From: Dokdonia sp. 4H-3-7-5
GTDB taxonomy: Bacteria; Bacteroidota; Bacteroidia; Flavobacteriales; Flavobacteriaceae
Length of the DNA: 64,000 nucleotides
Assembly (NCBI RefSeq): GCF_000212355.1
Contig: NC_015496.1
Coordinates: 2,760,001-2,824,000 of the forward strand
Direction: 5' to 3'
In this document: piece after piece, positions 34,230-42,783 of the stretch
Numbering within the stretch: position 1 is the first letter of the stretch
How the letters are laid out: each line of letters begins with the position of its first letter
Made by a program: the position numbers and the translations under genes
Notes under the pieces: model-generated
Database searches by the model: none
What the model was told of the DNA's origin: nothing
What the model saw: only the letters and a program-made list of their open reading frames with translations

Positions 34230-35033
34230 TTACCACCAAACTACAAAGCATTTTTCTAGTACATTATTATCCTTTTTGATCCATAATAGCGGTGCTCTCT
34301 TGTTGATATGCTTATCAGCTATGAGTTTAAGTACATTTTTGTGGTTTATATAATCTCTCTCTAGATGGGGCTCGTGAAGCCACTCATTTTTGAGTGTAAT
34401 ATAGAAGGAGTGTGGCTTAAAATCACTGCTGTCGAAATTTTCCATACGTATCCAATATCCAACGATGCACTGCCCGTCAAGTGGCTCAATAATAGTTGAT
34501 AACTGGCCATAAGGTTTAAAAACCTGCGCTAGAAAATAGGTTTGTTGCTCTAATTCCTCAGGGTTAATATTAAATGCCGAGAGGGTAGCACGTCCTTCTG
34601 GAGTAAAAACAAGAGGTAACTGTTTATCTCTCGTTTTTTCCATTTTGGTAAAAAAACTGTCTTTTCTATTGGGTCCTATAAGTCTATGTATAGGATCTTT
34701 AATCGTGTCATCCAGAATGTAGAATTTGTAGGTAAGTTCAATGTGGATTTTCTTGTTTTCGCGAAAGCGGTCTTCAACTATAAAATCTAATTCTCCAATA
34801 GTGTTCTTACCTCTCAAAATCTGAATATTGTGTGCCAGCACCGCGTATCGCTCTGTATGGTCTAAGAGTTGTTTGAATATAAATTCAATTTGATGGCCTA
34901 ATCTAAGTTTAGAAGGAATAGGCTGCGCAATGAACGTTGAAAGATTAATGCTAGGCATTTCAAACTGGGAAAGGCCAAATGCTGATTGCGACCAAAGTGA
35001 TGGCGTAGCTAAAAATCCATTGATATGCTTCAT
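34230..35033 (-). CDS. DUF1853 family protein
   Basis: 267 residues, no signal peptide. LRLGHQIEFIFKQLLDH, GELDFIV and KKIHIELTYKFYIL, with D-x-F and E-x-K spaced as in PD-(D/E)XK nuclease-like folds, and the RLIGPNRKD segment match DUF1853. A palindrome (34757-34766) reads DRFREN between the two motif strands. Function unknown; a nuclease-like fold is my inference from the E-LDFIV...IELTYKF pattern. Confidence 0.75.
   Translation of the reverse strand: MKHINGFLATPSLWSQSAFGLSQFEMPSINLSTFIAQPIPSKLRLGHQIEFIFKQLLDHTERYAVLAHNIQILRGKNTIGELDFIVEDRFRENKKIHIELTYKFYILDDTIKDPIHRLIGPNRKDSFFTKMEKTRDKQLPLVFTPEGRATLSAFNINPEELEQQTYFLAQVFKPYGQLSTIIEPLDGQCIVGYWIRMENFDSSDFKPHSFYITLKNEWLHEPHLERDYINHKNVLKLIADKHINKRAPLLWIKKDNNVLEKCFVVWW
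34757..34766. repeat. Iterated palindrome core in the DUF1853 gene
   Basis: TTTCGCGAAA core; read RFREN. Confidence 0.9.
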
Positions 35034-35070
35034 ATGTTAAAAATACTCATTATGAATCCATAACAAACAA

Positions 35071-35103
35071 AAAGAGCTACCGCATTAATTGTGATAGCTC
35101 TTT
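35071..35103 (-). terminator. Terminator after the four-helix membrane protein gene
   Basis: Nine-base stem (AAAGAGCTA / TAGCTCTTT) with a 15-base loop, 20 bases past the stop at 35123 on the minus strand. Confidence 0.7.
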
Positions 35104-35122
35104 AAGTGATTTGCGTGGAGAC

Positions 35123-35557
35123 TTACTTGAGCCATCCTTTTGATGCGCTATAATGACTCCACCAGTATTCAAAAAGTGCAAGTACAATAATGACGAGTGG
35201 AAATATGAGTCCTTCTCCCACACCAAAAAGTTCCATAGCGCCTGCAAAACCTATATTATATACTGTATGTATAATTACAGCTATAAGAGATATAGCATAT
35301 ACTTGAACAGCTTTTGTTTTTCTAGTAATCAATAATATAGCTGCAATGAGACCGCCTATTGTTGAAATACCGTATAATATTTTTGACCATATAGGTGTTG
35401 CATTTATAGCAGCCATTTGTTCCTCATTATAAGTGCCAGCGAGTGCATCGGTAAAGAAGTTGTCTACTATAAAAGCACTTGCTCCCATAAAATTCCATAG
35501 AAGCAATACAAATGCTATTACCCAAAATAGCGTAGAAGGTTTTTGTGAAGTTGTCAT
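35123..35557 (-). CDS. Four-helix membrane protein of unknown function
   Basis: 144 residues with four hydrophobic segments: LFWVIAFVLLLWNFMGASAF (about 9-30), ILYGISTIGGLIAAILLI (about 60-78), VYAISLIAVIIHTVYNIGF (about 87-105) and FPLVIIVLALFEYWW (about 117-133). A soluble loop TEEQMAAINATP-like (TYNEEQMAAINATPIW) lies between helices 1 and 2. Related proteins in databases are sometimes called sugar transporters without evidence. ATG at 35557, divergent from truA. Confidence 0.65.
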   Translation of the reverse strand: MTTSQKPSTLFWVIAFVLLLWNFMGASAFIVDNFFTDALAGTYNEEQMAAINATPIWSKILYGISTIGGLIAAILLITRKTKAVQVYAISLIAVIIHTVYNIGFAGAMELFGVGEGLIFPLVIIVLALFEYWWSHYSASKGWLK

Positions 35558-35647
35558 AGAGATTGGTTTTTGATTAGTTGTGTTTTAATTTACAATTATT
35601 TTTTAATTATCAAACTTTAATTGGTGTAAGGCAATTACTTTTGAAGA

Positions 35648-36427
35648 ATGTTTGATAAGCGCTTTTATTACCTTCTTAAAATTCAATATCTAGGATTTCG
35701 TTATCATGGCTGGCAGAAACAGCCAGATGTTCTCACTGTAGAACGTATGATGGAACGTACTTTTTCATATGTATTAGATCGTAAAAACTTTAAACTGCTC
35801 GCTTCTGGAAGAACAGATGCAAAGGTTTCGGCAAATGTGGCTTATGTTGAGTTATTTTTAAATGATAGTCCGCTCCCTGAAGAGGGATTTCTCAAGCTTC
35901 TTAATAATAATTTACCTCAAGATATAAGATGCCTTGAGATAACTCAAGTAGATAAGAAATTTAATGTGATGGATGCTCCTATAGCTAAGGAGTATGTGTA
36001 TCTATTTTCTTATGGAGAAAAAAATCATCCATTTGCTGCTCCATACATGATTAATATTGCTGGATCACTTGATATTGAGTTGATGAAGGAGGCTGCGCGA
36101 TTATTTGAAGGAGAACATGATTTTAGGTCTTATGCTTATAAGCCCAACCCAGAGACAAAGACTATAGGTAATATATCTTCTTCTCTTATAGAGCCAAACG
36201 AACTATACACAGCAAATTTTTTTCCCAAGGAAAGTTTTGCCTTTCGCGTAAGCGGTAAAGGTTTTAAGAGGCATCAAATAAGGTTAATGATGGGGATGCT
36301 GTTTGATATAGGCGAGGGTAAGGTAGACTTAGATTTTTTCAAGAAAACATTAGACGCTAGCAATGATATTAAACTGTCTAGAATTGCTCAAGCCAGCGGA
36401 CTACTTCTTCAAAATGTCCAGATTTAA
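35648..36427 (+). CDS. truA: tRNA pseudouridine(38-40) synthase
   Basis: 259 residues. MFDKRFYYLLKIQYLGFRYHGWQKQP, cut as YLLKIQYLGF and YHGWQKQP, is the N-terminal motif; ASGRTDAKVSA carries the catalytic Asp; KGFKRHQIRLMMGML is the C-terminal conserved region, where FRVSGKGF is partly encoded by a degenerate palindrome (36241-36255). It modifies the tRNA anticodon stem. Slightly divergent from proteobacterial TruA, as usual for Bacteroidota. Confidence 0.9.
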   Translation: MFDKRFYYLLKIQYLGFRYHGWQKQPDVLTVERMMERTFSYVLDRKNFKLLASGRTDAKVSANVAYVELFLNDSPLPEEGFLKLLNNNLPQDIRCLEITQVDKKFNVMDAPIAKEYVYLFSYGEKNHPFAAPYMINIAGSLDIELMKEAARLFEGEHDFRSYAYKPNPETKTIGNISSSLIEPNELYTANFFPKESFAFRVSGKGFKRHQIRLMMGMLFDIGEGKVDLDFFKKTLDASNDIKLSRIAQASGLLLQNVQI

Positions 36428-36522
36428 CAATCTTAACAAATAAATCATTGCATTAATAAAGGTTTAACCCAAAGTTCGGTATTGTTATATTCTCTTTAAC
36501 GGCTACAGCTTTAGTGTCCTAG

Positions 36523-36530
36523 TATCTTTG
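36523..36530 (+). promoter_or_regulatory. Minus-7 box of the PfpI gene
   Basis: TATCTTTG, a full TAnnTTTG match, 39 bases before ATG 36569; I see no TTG at the ideal upstream distance. Confidence 0.4.
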
Positions 36531-36568
36531 TATTATAATTAATTGTATAACCAAAAGATAGAAAGATT

Positions 36569-37117
36569 ATGAATAAGAGAATAGCAATATTAGCAACAGA
36601 CGGATTTGAAGAAAGTGAGTTAAAATCACCTATGGAGGCTATGAAAGCTGAAGGATTCACTGTAGATATAATAAGTGAGAAAACTGGGACTATAAAAGGA
36701 TGGGCAGATGGAAATTGGTCTAATTCTTATGATGTAACAGATACATTAGATAATGTAAGTGCAAAAGATTATAATGCACTAATGTTACCAGGAGGAGTTA
36801 TTAATCCTGATAAATTAAGACGTAATGATGATGCGCTCATCTTCATTAGAGACTTCTTTAAGCAAAGTAAGCCAGTAGCAGCTATATGCCACGCGCCACA
36901 ATTATTAATTGAGGCAGATGTGGTAAAAGGAAGAACAATGACTTCATTTAATAGTATTAAAACTGACTTAGAAAACGCAGGAGCTCTGTGGGTAGATAAA
37001 GAAGTTGTAGTTGATGAAGCTTTAGTAACAAGTAGAAATCCAGATGATTTACCAGCATTTAACGCAAAGTTGATTGAGGAAATTAAAGAGGGAAAGCATG
37101 ATTTACAACATGCATAA
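36569..37117 (+). CDS. PfpI/DJ-1 family protein (deglycase-like)
   Basis: 182 residues, full length. MNKRIAILATDGFEESEL has the conserved Glu; AICHAPQLLIEADVVKGR has the Cys-His nucleophile elbow; VDEALVTSRNPDDLPAF is the C-terminal motif of the YhbO/PfpI branch. Expected cytoplasmic role in stress resistance or glycation repair; the exact reaction is debated for the family. Single-gene unit ending in a strong terminator. Confidence 0.9.
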   Translation: MNKRIAILATDGFEESELKSPMEAMKAEGFTVDIISEKTGTIKGWADGNWSNSYDVTDTLDNVSAKDYNALMLPGGVINPDKLRRNDDALIFIRDFFKQSKPVAAICHAPQLLIEADVVKGRTMTSFNSIKTDLENAGALWVDKEVVVDEALVTSRNPDDLPAFNAKLIEEIKEGKHDLQHA

Positions 37118-37140
37118 TTTATTGTCACATCAATAATTTT

Positions 37141-37170
37141 AAAAACCATCACACTCATGTGATGGTTTTT
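37141..37170 (+). terminator. Terminator of the PfpI gene
   Basis: A perfect 13-base stem (AAAAACCATCACA and complement) with a CTCA loop followed by T residues. Confidence 0.9.
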
Positions 37171-37267
37171 TAATGCCATTACATTAGATAATGTATACCT
37201 TACCTAAGGTAAAGGATTGCTACTCTAATGCTAGATAACTAATTTAGCAACTCAGCAAAAACAAAAT

Positions 37268-37951
37268 ATGACTACTTCGATACCTCAGTCTACTTTATCA
37301 TTTTTGGAATCTCTACGTGAGAATAATACACGTGAGTGGATGACAGAGCACAAGAAAGATTACCAAGCTAGTGAGAAAGACTTAAAGCAAGTTTATGCAT
37401 CTATAGTAGATGGACTTAATGAAACTGACGAAATTGAAAAACTCAAGGTATTTCGTATAAATAGGGATGTTAGATTTAGTAATGACAAAACTCCATATAA
37501 CGTACATCGTTCTGCAAGTTTTAGTAGAGTAGGAGCACATCGCCGAGGTGGATATTATTTGAGAATTGAGCCCGGTAATAAATCTGCAATTGCAGGCGGG
37601 TTTTTCAATCCAGAACCAGCAGATTTAAAACGTATACGTACAGAATTTCAAATGGATGCTAGTGAGATACGTGAGATTCTTTCTGATACCGCTTTCGCGA
37701 AAGCGTTCGGAGGTTCCTTTGATGCATGGAATCCTGTCAAGACAGCACCTAGGGGCTTTGACGTAAATGATCCGAATATTGATCTCATAAGACTCAAAAA
37801 CTTTGTAGTTAGAAAGAATTTCACAGATAAAGAAATCACATCTCCAGACTTCACAAAAATTGCCTTGAGTCACTTTAGATTATTGAGACCCTTTTTTGAT
37901 TATATGAGTGATGTATTGACTACAGACCTCAATGGTGAATCATTACTCTAG
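37268..37951 (+). CDS. DUF2461 family protein
   Basis: 227 residues. SLRENNTREWMTEHKKDYQ, KVFRINRDVRFSNDKTPYNVH and GGYYLRIEPGNKSAIAGGFF are typical of DUF2461 (TIGR02453), given in parts here. No signal peptide. A perfect palindrome (37690-37705) encodes DTAFAKAFGG in the middle. Function unknown. Its stop overlaps the end of the small convergent gene below by four bases. Confidence 0.88.
   Translation: MTTSIPQSTLSFLESLRENNTREWMTEHKKDYQASEKDLKQVYASIVDGLNETDEIEKLKVFRINRDVRFSNDKTPYNVHRSASFSRVGAHRRGGYYLRIEPGNKSAIAGGFFNPEPADLKRIRTEFQMDASEIREILSDTAFAKAFGGSFDAWNPVKTAPRGFDVNDPNIDLIRLKNFVVRKNFTDKEITSPDFTKIALSHFRLLRPFFDYMSDVLTTDLNGESLL
37690..37705. repeat. Iterated palindrome in the DUF2461 gene
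   Basis: Perfect 16-base copy; read AFAKA. Confidence 0.95.
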
Positions 37952-38112
37952 TTCTCTTTCTGCTTGTTTTTATTTTTGACCCTTTTTCTGTTTACGAAGT
38001 AAACAATAATCAAAAGGACTGGTAGTACTATAAATATTAATAGCTCTATAGGTGATGAAGGATCTATAGGGCTATTATTTTGCGGTTTAGGTACTTCTGT
38101 TGGTATTTGCAT
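37948..38112 (-). CDS. 54-residue single-helix membrane protein
   Basis: ATG 38112 to TAG 37948. A Pro/Asn-rich start (MQIPTEVPKPQNNSPIDPSS) precedes one hydrophobic helix (ELLIFIVLPVLLIIVYFV, about 23-40) and a highly basic tail (NRKRVKNKNKQKEN). It begins two bases after the stop of the 139-residue gene, so translation is probably coupled. Similar short proteins in flavobacteria are often missed or misnamed. No function known. Confidence 0.7.
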   Translation of the reverse strand: MQIPTEVPKPQNNSPIDPSSPIELLIFIVLPVLLIIVYFVNRKRVKNKNKQKEN

Positions 38113-38114
38113 AA

Positions 38115-38534
38115 TTATATGGTATGTACTGTTTCTATAGGTTTATCAAAGAGTTGAACTTGACTTATGAGGCGTTCCCTTATTAAGTTGGCGATACGTT
38201 TATTGTACGCCGAGGAATCTATATTATATAGCAGATACTCATCTACAGTAAAGTGGCCTACAATCATACCTCTCACGCTATTACGAAATTTCATATCCTT
38301 ATTTACTGCATTCTCGATATATAATAATCGTTTTTCTAAGCTCAGATTATGAAAGACATTCTTTCTCTTTATAATATATGATTTAAATACCTCAATAAGA
38401 AGCGGGTTTTGCAGCTTAACTATAGGTCTAAGAGTAGTATTTTGAAACCGCTCTTCATCACTCATCTGGTCGTGTATTTTTGCCTTAGGTACTTCTGGTC
38501 TAATTCTTTTAATATCGTTAGGTCTATCATTCAT
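38115..38534 (-). CDS. Conserved hypothetical protein, 139 residues
   Basis: Charged soluble protein without signal peptide: IRPEVPKAKIHDQMSDEERF, FQNTTLRPIVKLQNPLLIEV, then a helical region FKSYIIKRKNVFHNLSLEKR and IGH-type segment RGMIVGHFTVDEYLLY. I recall homologues in flavobacteria annotated glyoxalase, but no VOC motifs are visible. It is followed after two bases by a small membrane protein gene, and the pair probably forms an operon. Confidence 0.7.
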   Translation of the reverse strand: MNDRPNDIKRIRPEVPKAKIHDQMSDEERFQNTTLRPIVKLQNPLLIEVFKSYIIKRKNVFHNLSLEKRLLYIENAVNKDMKFRNSVRGMIVGHFTVDEYLLYNIDSSAYNKRIANLIRERLISQVQLFDKPIETVHTI

Positions 38535-38622
38535 AACACTTTGTTTTTATTTAAAGTTAAGCAATGATTAGGCGCTTAGCAATTGATATACCATAACTTC
38601 TCAATACTTTATTAACGAGCAA

Positions 38623-38644
38623 AGCCCCCGATAAATCGGAGGCT
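38623..38644 (-). terminator. Terminator of the OmpA-like gene
   Basis: Ten-base stem (AGCCTCCGAT / ATCGGGGGCT on the minus strand, one G-U pair), about 30 bases past the stop, followed by a T-containing stretch. Confidence 0.75.
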
Positions 38645-38674
38645 CTGCAATTAACACTTAAAATAATCTTACGA

Positions 38675-39964
38675 CTAGTTAAGTTTAAAAGTAACTCTAC
38701 GTACTAATTGACGTGCAGGAGCAGAAGCTTTGTCTACAGAAGCATCTTCACCATTTCCAGTAACAGAAAGACGGTCAGCAGATATACCTGCAGCAACCAT
38801 AATATCTTTTACCATTTGAGCTCTCTTCTCAGAAAGACGTTGGTTTGAAGAAGCATTTCCAATTTCGTCAGCATATCCTACTAATTGAGCAGAAGCACCT
38901 GAGTTTTCAGTCATATATTTAATAAGGTAGTTAATAGACTCTAAACTGTAAGTTTCAGGCTTAGTGCTATTAAACTGGAAGTATACGTTTACGTATCCAT
39001 CCTCGATTAATTTCTTGATTACGTCGTCTCCAGAAGAGATTGATGGAGCGTTAACTTCACCTTTCTTAGCGTAACGTGCATCTAAAGAAGATTCTAATTC
39101 GTCAGGAACTCCGTTTCCATTTTTGTCTACAGCGATACCTTTAGTATCTACAGCAACACCAGAAACAGTATTAGGCTCACGATCTAAGTAGTCAGCAACG
39201 CCATCTTGGTCAGTATCAATAAGATCAGTCTCTACTTTAGAAAGACGATCTTGTAAGTCTGCAATTTGCTCTTGAGCTACATTTTCTCTAGAGTAAAAAT
39301 CTGCATGTTTTTCAGCTTTACCTAAGTATATGTTTATACCTGCAGTTGCGTTTACATAAAAACCATCAAATCCTTTAGTTCCTCCAGCTTGAGCACCGTT
39401 AAAAGTTAAGTCTTGACGTACATTACCTACAGCAGTAAGATCTGCAACAAGTGCGATTCTGTTTGAAAGTTTAATTTGTGGAGTAACACCAACCATAAAA
39501 CTTAACATTTGATCTGCATCACCGAAATCTCTTTCAACAGCAGGAGCGTCAGTCGTAAGGGCAGAATATCCCATACCTCCATGTACAAGTACATTAAAAG
39601 TATCTGTCCACTCTCTAAAACCAAGAATGTTACCAGCGTTTACAACACCTTCTAAAGAGAAGTTGTAAAGTGCAGTGTCAAATTCGCGGCTTTCATCATC
39701 ATTTTTGAAGCTGTTGTAAGCAACACCTCCTTTAAGTCCAAATTTTTCGTTGAACATGTATCTCGCTCCACCAGTTACAGTGTAAAGAGAAGGCGTGTTA
39801 GAGAAAGATCCAGAAGATAATGGTCTTACAGGTTTGTTTACACCACCAGTAAGCTCTACAGACCACTTATTAAAGTCGTTTGTAGGAGTATCAAGTGTTT
39901 CTTGTGCATTTGATGCTAATTGCATTCCGACAAGGGCAACTATAGCAAGTGAAATTTTTTTCAT
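38675..39964 (-). CDS. OmpA-family outer-membrane protein
   Basis: 429 residues. Signal peptide (MKKISLAIVALVGMQLASNA); an N-terminal eight-strand-like beta-barrel (about 30-225); a coiled segment EQIADLQDRLSKVETDL; thrombospondin-type-3-like Asp repeats (DTDQDGVADYLDREP, VDKNGNGVPDELE) that bind calcium; and a C-terminal OmpA peptidoglycan-binding domain (about 315-429; VNVYFQFNSTKPE, LSEKRAQMVKDIMVAAG). It anchors the outer membrane to peptidoglycan. Good promoter and terminator suggest high expression. Confidence 0.93.
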   Translation of the reverse strand: MKKISLAIVALVGMQLASNAQETLDTPTNDFNKWSVELTGGVNKPVRPLSSGSFSNTPSLYTVTGGARYMFNEKFGLKGGVAYNSFKNDDESREFDTALYNFSLEGVVNAGNILGFREWTDTFNVLVHGGMGYSALTTDAPAVERDFGDADQMLSFMVGVTPQIKLSNRIALVADLTAVGNVRQDLTFNGAQAGGTKGFDGFYVNATAGINIYLGKAEKHADFYSRENVAQEQIADLQDRLSKVETDLIDTDQDGVADYLDREPNTVSGVAVDTKGIAVDKNGNGVPDELESSLDARYAKKGEVNAPSISSGDDVIKKLIEDGYVNVYFQFNSTKPETYSLESINYLIKYMTENSGASAQLVGYADEIGNASSNQRLSEKRAQMVKDIMVAAGISADRLSVTGNGEDASVDKASAPARQLVRRVTFKLN

Positions 39965-39996
39965 AATAAAGTATTTGTTTTGAAATATTCAAGATG

Positions 39997-40026
39997 CAAA
40001 AATACCAATATTTACATCTTAGTCAA
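39997..40026 (-). promoter_or_regulatory. Promoter of the OmpA-like gene
   Basis: Minus strand: TTG (40024-40026), 19 bases, TATTTTTG (39997-40004), a perfect Bacteroidota promoter, 33 bases ahead of ATG 39964. Confidence 0.75.
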
Positions 40027-40240
40027 GATATTTGGTATTTATTAACGGCTTATTGTCAAAAGCTTAACACAAAGGTCTTCTTGATAGATTAGTAATAAAA
40101 TTTCATACATTTTTTTTCATTTTTACGAGTAAAACTCTTAAATAATAGCTATGTTAAAATTTTATTTAAGTAATTGTTAATTATTATTAAATAGACAAGG
40201 TATATTTAGTTGTACAAATATTTTTATAAAAAAAAATAAA

Positions 40241-40837
40241 ATGAAAAAAGCAAATACTGATTTTGAAATACTTCCAATATTAGCAAGTAGATGGAGCCCA
40301 AGGGTTTTTACTAATGACGTTATTAAAGAGGAAGAGCTAAGAACTATGTTTGAGGCGGGTAGATGGGCAGCTAGCTCTAATAATTTGCAACCTTGGTTAA
40401 TTATATGGGGCATTAAAGGAACTTCTGCTTTTGATAGAATTTTTGACTGTCTTGATGAGTTTAATCAATCTTGGGCAAAGAATGCTCAAGCACTTTTTTT
40501 AGGTGGCTATAAAAAAACTAATGATGACGGCAAGGAAAGTTTTCATGCCTTACACGATTTAGGGTTATTTATGGGTAACGTTTCAGCACAAGCACAACAT
40601 ATGGATATTGCACTACACCAAATGGCTGGGGTAGATTATAAAAAAGCAATGTCAGAATTTAATGTACCAGATAATTATCACATTGCCACTGGTATTGCTG
40701 TTGGATATTATGGGGGAGATATTGAAAAGCTTCCTGAAGATTTACAAGAAGAGGAAACAAAAACTCGCTCTAGAAAAAATCAAAATTCGTTCACTTTTAA
40801 CGGAGACTTTAATGAAAATATTTTCAAAGGAGAATAA
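40241..40837 (+). CDS. Nitroreductase family protein
   Basis: 198 residues. LASRWSPRVFTNDVIKEEEL with the FMN-binding SxR, MFEAGRWAASSNNLQPWLII, and IATGIAVGYYGG near the end are the nitroreductase family pattern. It should bind FMN and use NAD(P)H; substrate unknown. Upstream sequence is very A/T-rich. It ends at an unusual 54-base perfect palindrome. Confidence 0.9.
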   Translation: MKKANTDFEILPILASRWSPRVFTNDVIKEEELRTMFEAGRWAASSNNLQPWLIIWGIKGTSAFDRIFDCLDEFNQSWAKNAQALFLGGYKKTNDDGKESFHALHDLGLFMGNVSAQAQHMDIALHQMAGVDYKKAMSEFNVPDNYHIATGIAVGYYGGDIEKLPEDLQEEETKTRSRKNQNSFTFNGDFNENIFKGE

Positions 40838-40850
40838 TTTAAACTTTACT

Positions 40851-40904
40851 ACAAGAAATGAAAAGAGCCACATATTATAATATGTGGCTCTTTTCATTTC
40901 TTGT
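40851..40904. terminator. 54-base perfect palindrome, bidirectional terminator
   Basis: Two 27-base arms with no loop and no mismatch (ACAAGAAATGAAAAGAGCCA onward), lying 13 bases after the nitroreductase stop and 8 bases from the convergent gene end at 40913. A/T-rich arms with a GAGCCAC centre region make a strong hairpin in either direction. Confidence 0.85.
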
Positions 40905-40912
40905 ATAAACAA

Positions 40913-41377
40913 TTAATCTACTTGATGTTCATTATCAGTGTTAGATGAAATTTCAGGACTATCACCTACGTTGTGTTTTTCAAGCCCAGCAGAATCTACG
41001 TCTATAAATTTCATTGCCTGCGACGGAGAGGTTATTTGCTTTGCCCGCTTGCCTTGTATCAAAATAGGGTTTTGAATAGCATTTGGGTTATTCTGTATAA
41101 ACTTAATCCAGTGATCATCACTCATTGTTGCATCTTTAACAAAGTCGTCAACATCTGGGTGATCTTTAGATACTAATTCATCTATACTCGCACCTAGTAA
41201 ATCTGCCACTTCGGTCCACTGCGTACCTGTAAGTCCCGCATCCGATATATTAATCAGATTTAGTTTTGCATCACTACTTTTTGCATAACCAAGTGTTTGT
41301 TTTCCAATACTCGATTCTGAAGAATAGATTACTATTAATTCATTATTATCTGTTGCTAGTGTCATATCGGTTGGCAT
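40913..41377 (-). CDS. ArsC/Spx-fold protein without cysteine
   Basis: 154 residues. The thioredoxin-like pattern of ArsC proteins is visible: LIVIYSSESSIGKQTLGYAK, INISDAGLTGTQWTEVADLL, NPILIQGKRAKQITSPSQAM. The catalytic Cys position is occupied by Ser (SSESS) and there is no Cys in the protein, so it cannot be a redox arsenate reductase. The Asp/Asn-rich tail after residue 130 is extra. ATG 41377 or the ATG four codons later (41365). Operon: MscS, HPF, then this gene. Confidence 0.75.
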   Translation of the reverse strand: MPTDMTLATDNNELIVIYSSESSIGKQTLGYAKSSDAKLNLINISDAGLTGTQWTEVADLLGASIDELVSKDHPDVDDFVKDATMSDDHWIKFIQNNPNAIQNPILIQGKRAKQITSPSQAMKFIDVDSAGLEKHNVGDSPEISSNTDNEHQVD

Positions 41378-41388
41378 GGTGATTTAGA

Positions 41389-41694
41389 TTAATGGTGAGA
41401 CTGCATTTTTTCCTTCTTTTTTCTAAGTTGGCGATCAACCTCATTTATAGCTTCTTTTAGTGAAGGATAAAAATCGTCAGAGCTATGTTCTGCAAATAAT
41501 CTTGGACCAGGCATACTTATTTGTACCCCTGCTATTTTTCCTGTTTGATCACTTGAGGTATTTTCTACTTTAAAAAATACATCTGCTCTATGTGCAAATT
41601 GATACTTATCGCTCAATTTTTTTAATTCCGCTTTCGCGAAAGCTTCTAATTCTGCACTTGCAGTTACATCGTGGTATTCAAATATTACTTCCAT
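41389..41694 (-). CDS. hpf: HPF/RaiA-family ribosome hibernation factor
   Basis: 101 residues, the short HPF/RaiA type. MEVIFEYHDVTASAELEAF, FFKVENTSSDQTGKIAGVQI and DDFYPSLKEAINEVDRQLRK match the family, which sits in the ribosome decoding region during stationary phase. A palindrome copy (41630-41643) encodes EAFAKAELK in helix 1. Context with MscS suggests a stress-response cassette. Confidence 0.88.
   Translation of the reverse strand: MEVIFEYHDVTASAELEAFAKAELKKLSDKYQFAHRADVFFKVENTSSDQTGKIAGVQISMPGPRLFAEHSSDDFYPSLKEAINEVDRQLRKKKEKMQSHH
41630..41643. repeat. Iterated palindrome in hpf
   Basis: Perfect 14-base copy; read AFAKA. Confidence 0.95.
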
Positions 41695-41721
41695 AGAATT
41701 TATTTTTAATTAAGATAGTTA

Positions 41722-42621
41722 TTATTTGTCAGCTAGCTGACGAAGGCTAAGTGGAAATTCTTTCACACCGCCATAAAGTTTAATTTCTTGTATATCTGCT
41801 GGCATATAATATCCAGCATCTTCTAAAGCTTCTTTTACATTACGGACTACATTTCCTTTTGTAATCAAAGCTTGTTTTCTAAAATCTTTAGTATCTACCC
41901 AAAAATAGACTTTCAGATTTACTGTACTTGTTGCAAGTTCATCTTCAATAACAAAGTTCTCATGGATATTGTCATTAATTACATTTGGTTCTTGTTGCAA
42001 TGCTTTGAGTACTGTTTCCTTCGCTCCTTCTATATTGTCCTCGTATGCTATACCAATGATAAAATCCCATCTAAAGAAGCCATCCTCTGTATAATTTGTA
42101 ACAGGTTCAGTGAGTACATCACTATTAGGTATGTAGACGTCTTTACCATCAAAGGTTTTTAACTTCGTGTATCTGAGATCTAAAGTTTTGACTTTGCCAA
42201 AATTAGACCCTATTTCAACAGTGTCATCTACATCAAAGGGTCTGTTGAACGCTAGTATAATCCCTGCAATAAAATTTTCACCAATATCTTTAAATGCAAA
42301 TCCTAAAACTACTGCACTCGCTCCAGCTGCTGTCAATATTCCTGCAGCAATACCGCCTAAGCCTGCAGCTCTCAATGCAAGCATAATTGCTATGATAATA
42401 AATGTATATCTAATAGCAGTGCCTAAAAACTTACTCATTAATGGATCTTCTGTTCTGGCAGAAATTCTTCTTCTAGCAAATCTGCCTATCCACCCAGCTA
42501 TTAAAATTCCCAAGACAACAATAAGAATACCCATTGCTATTTGTGGTAGCTGATCGATAAAATTGCTTACAGAGTTTTGAAATGCTTCTGTAATAGACGT
42601 TTTTGTATTTTGTAAAGACAT
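41722..42621 (-). CDS. MscS-family mechanosensitive channel
   Basis: 299 residues. Three or four membrane helices, including the pore helix region IAAGILTAAGASAVVLGFAF, then the conserved GENFIAGIILAFNRPFDVDDTVEIG (in parts GENFIAGIILAF and RPFDVDD) and a cytoplasmic beta domain. It releases solutes on hypo-osmotic shock. Small-conductance type. ATG 42621; first gene of the operon with HPF. Confidence 0.92.
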   Translation of the reverse strand: MSLQNTKTSITEAFQNSVSNFIDQLPQIAMGILIVVLGILIAGWIGRFARRRISARTEDPLMSKFLGTAIRYTFIIIAIMLALRAAGLGGIAAGILTAAGASAVVLGFAFKDIGENFIAGIILAFNRPFDVDDTVEIGSNFGKVKTLDLRYTKLKTFDGKDVYIPNSDVLTEPVTNYTEDGFFRWDFIIGIAYEDNIEGAKETVLKALQQEPNVINDNIHENFVIEDELATSTVNLKVYFWVDTKDFRKQALITKGNVVRNVKEALEDAGYYMPADIQEIKLYGGVKEFPLSLRQLADK

Positions 42622-42783
42622 AATTCTGATTGGTTCATTAAAAATACTGCTCCTACCTGCATTTATTCTTAAAACCTTATCAATTCACATTTTGTTAAGA
42701 CCTTTTAGAACAAGGGCGTTAAAATGCTCTTAACCTTTCTCATTTACCACTAGGCACGTATTAACTTTATAAAAAAATGACTT

